Assembly: GCA_903909375.1 (NCBI GenBank)
Contig: CAIVVM010000048.1
Coordinates: 89,501-153,500 of the forward strand
Direction: 5' to 3'
DNA: 64,000 nt
Origin: an uncultured Alphaproteobacteria bacterium
Lineage (GTDB): Bacteria > Pseudomonadota > Alphaproteobacteria > Caulobacterales > Caulobacteraceae
The notes beneath the pieces were generated by a model, which did not search any database, was not told where the DNA came from, and saw only the letters and a list, made by a program, of their open reading frames with translations. This document shows, piece after piece, positions 63,865 to 64,000 of this stretch (the first letter of the stretch is position 1; each line of letters starts with the position of its first letter). The translations under genes were made by a program, and so were the position numbers.

Positions 63865-64000
63865 AGCGTGACCGGATCAAGTTGCAGCATATCCGGAGTT
63901 GACGAGGTAGTTGGCGCATTCGTCGGCTGAGAAGTGGTCGAGGAGTTTGCCGATGCGTCGCCAGGTGGCCTCGACGGTGCGCTCTGCGGCTTTGCGCAGA
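63862..64000 (-). mobile_element. IS630-family element, right-hand part only
   Basis: The left end of the element as seen on the plus strand begins TAGAGCGTGACCGGATC, directly at the DUF6886 stop codon. The transposase 3' end follows inside on the minus strand. TA target duplication typical of IS630 is plausible (the end starts at TA), but the other end is outside the window. Confidence 0.75.
63877..64000 (-). CDS. IS630-family transposase, C-terminal fragment
   Basis: The last 40 residues, reading LRKAAERTVEATWRRIG and ending ECANYLVNSGYAAT, match the C-terminus of IS630-family transposases. The remainder lies beyond the window. A CCGGAT/ATCCGG inverted repeat spans the stop codon. The DDE catalytic residues are outside the window, so whether it is intact is not known. 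Confidence 0.85.
   Translation of the reverse strand, partial: LRKAAERTVEATWRRIGKLLDHFSADECANYLVNSGYAAT

Noticed and set aside
1..64000. CRISPR array, tRNA or rRNA genes
   Set aside because: No regularly spaced repeats and no tRNA- or rRNA-like segment was recognised on either strand by reading; a tRNAscan or Infernal run would settle this.

Overview
The window is GC-rich alphaproteobacterial chromosome, most likely Caulobacterales (Caulobacter/Phenylobacterium type). The pointers are an UrcA-family protein, the cobaltochelatase genes cobS and cobT near bolA, a J-domain gene and rpmB, a general-stress (EcfG-type) promoter, a heat-shock promoter with a ROSE-like leader, and a Caulobacter-style housekeeping promoter at rpmB. 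Gene density is about one per kb. I saw no rRNA, tRNA or CRISPR array.

Layout. 1-11.7 kb: a partial membrane protein, a DjlA-like J-domain protein, a fused 5-oxoprolinase, a DUF1294 protein, an aminotransferase, a PqaA-family protein, a thioesterase, a DAACS-like symporter, a periplasmic cyclophilin and a beta/gamma-crystallin-like secreted protein. 11.9-18.5 kb: a pirin, UrcA, a stand-alone receiver, a PaoABC-type molybdenum aldehyde oxidoreductase operon, BolA and a zinc-finger/J-domain protein. 18.5-31.7 kb: an accessory metabolic block with an MFS exporter, a sulfide/persulfide detoxification cassette (TauE, rhodanese, BigR-type ArsR, persulfide dioxygenase) with a palindromic operator, a Baeyer-Villiger monooxygenase/NUDIX/lactonase-like run, an aldo/keto reductase, peptidase E, a DUF4180-aminotransferase pair, an MHS transporter and a TauD-type dioxygenase.

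31.8-43.1 kb: cobS, then a sphingosine-phosphate-lyase-like enzyme, a CPBP protease homologue and a membrane PQQ glucose dehydrogenase, then a DUF3089 hydrolase, a 59-residue DUF1328 membrane protein behind an EcfG-type promoter, cobT with two coupled downstream genes, and rpmB with a clear promoter and terminator. 43.4-52 kb: a Ntn-hydrolase acylase, a GNAT acetyltransferase, an M24 peptidase coupled to cytidine deaminase, a PhyH dioxygenase, an LpxL-type acyltransferase divergent from an XRE regulator, and HisN. 52-64 kb: an alpha/beta hydrolase with a histone-H1-like tail paired with an SCP2 protein, two palindromic units, a secreted methyltransferase-fold protein, a heat-shock Hsp20, a pentapeptide-repeat protein, a RibD-type deaminase, phosphoglycerate mutase, KdsD, a MaoC pair, phosphomannomutase and UDP-glucose dehydrogenase, a DUF6886 protein, and the end of an IS630-family element.

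How it fits together. Several short operons are tied by 4-base stop/start overlaps (paoABC, DUF4180-aminotransferase, cobT-lipoprotein-hydrolase, M24-cdd, small protein-kdsD). KdsD, phosphomannomutase/phosphoglucomutase, UDP-glucose dehydrogenase and the LpxL-type enzyme serve envelope sugar and lipid A synthesis. The stress features (EcfG promoter, sigma-32 promoter with candidate RNA thermometer, persulfide-sensing regulator) are the best-supported regulatory signals.
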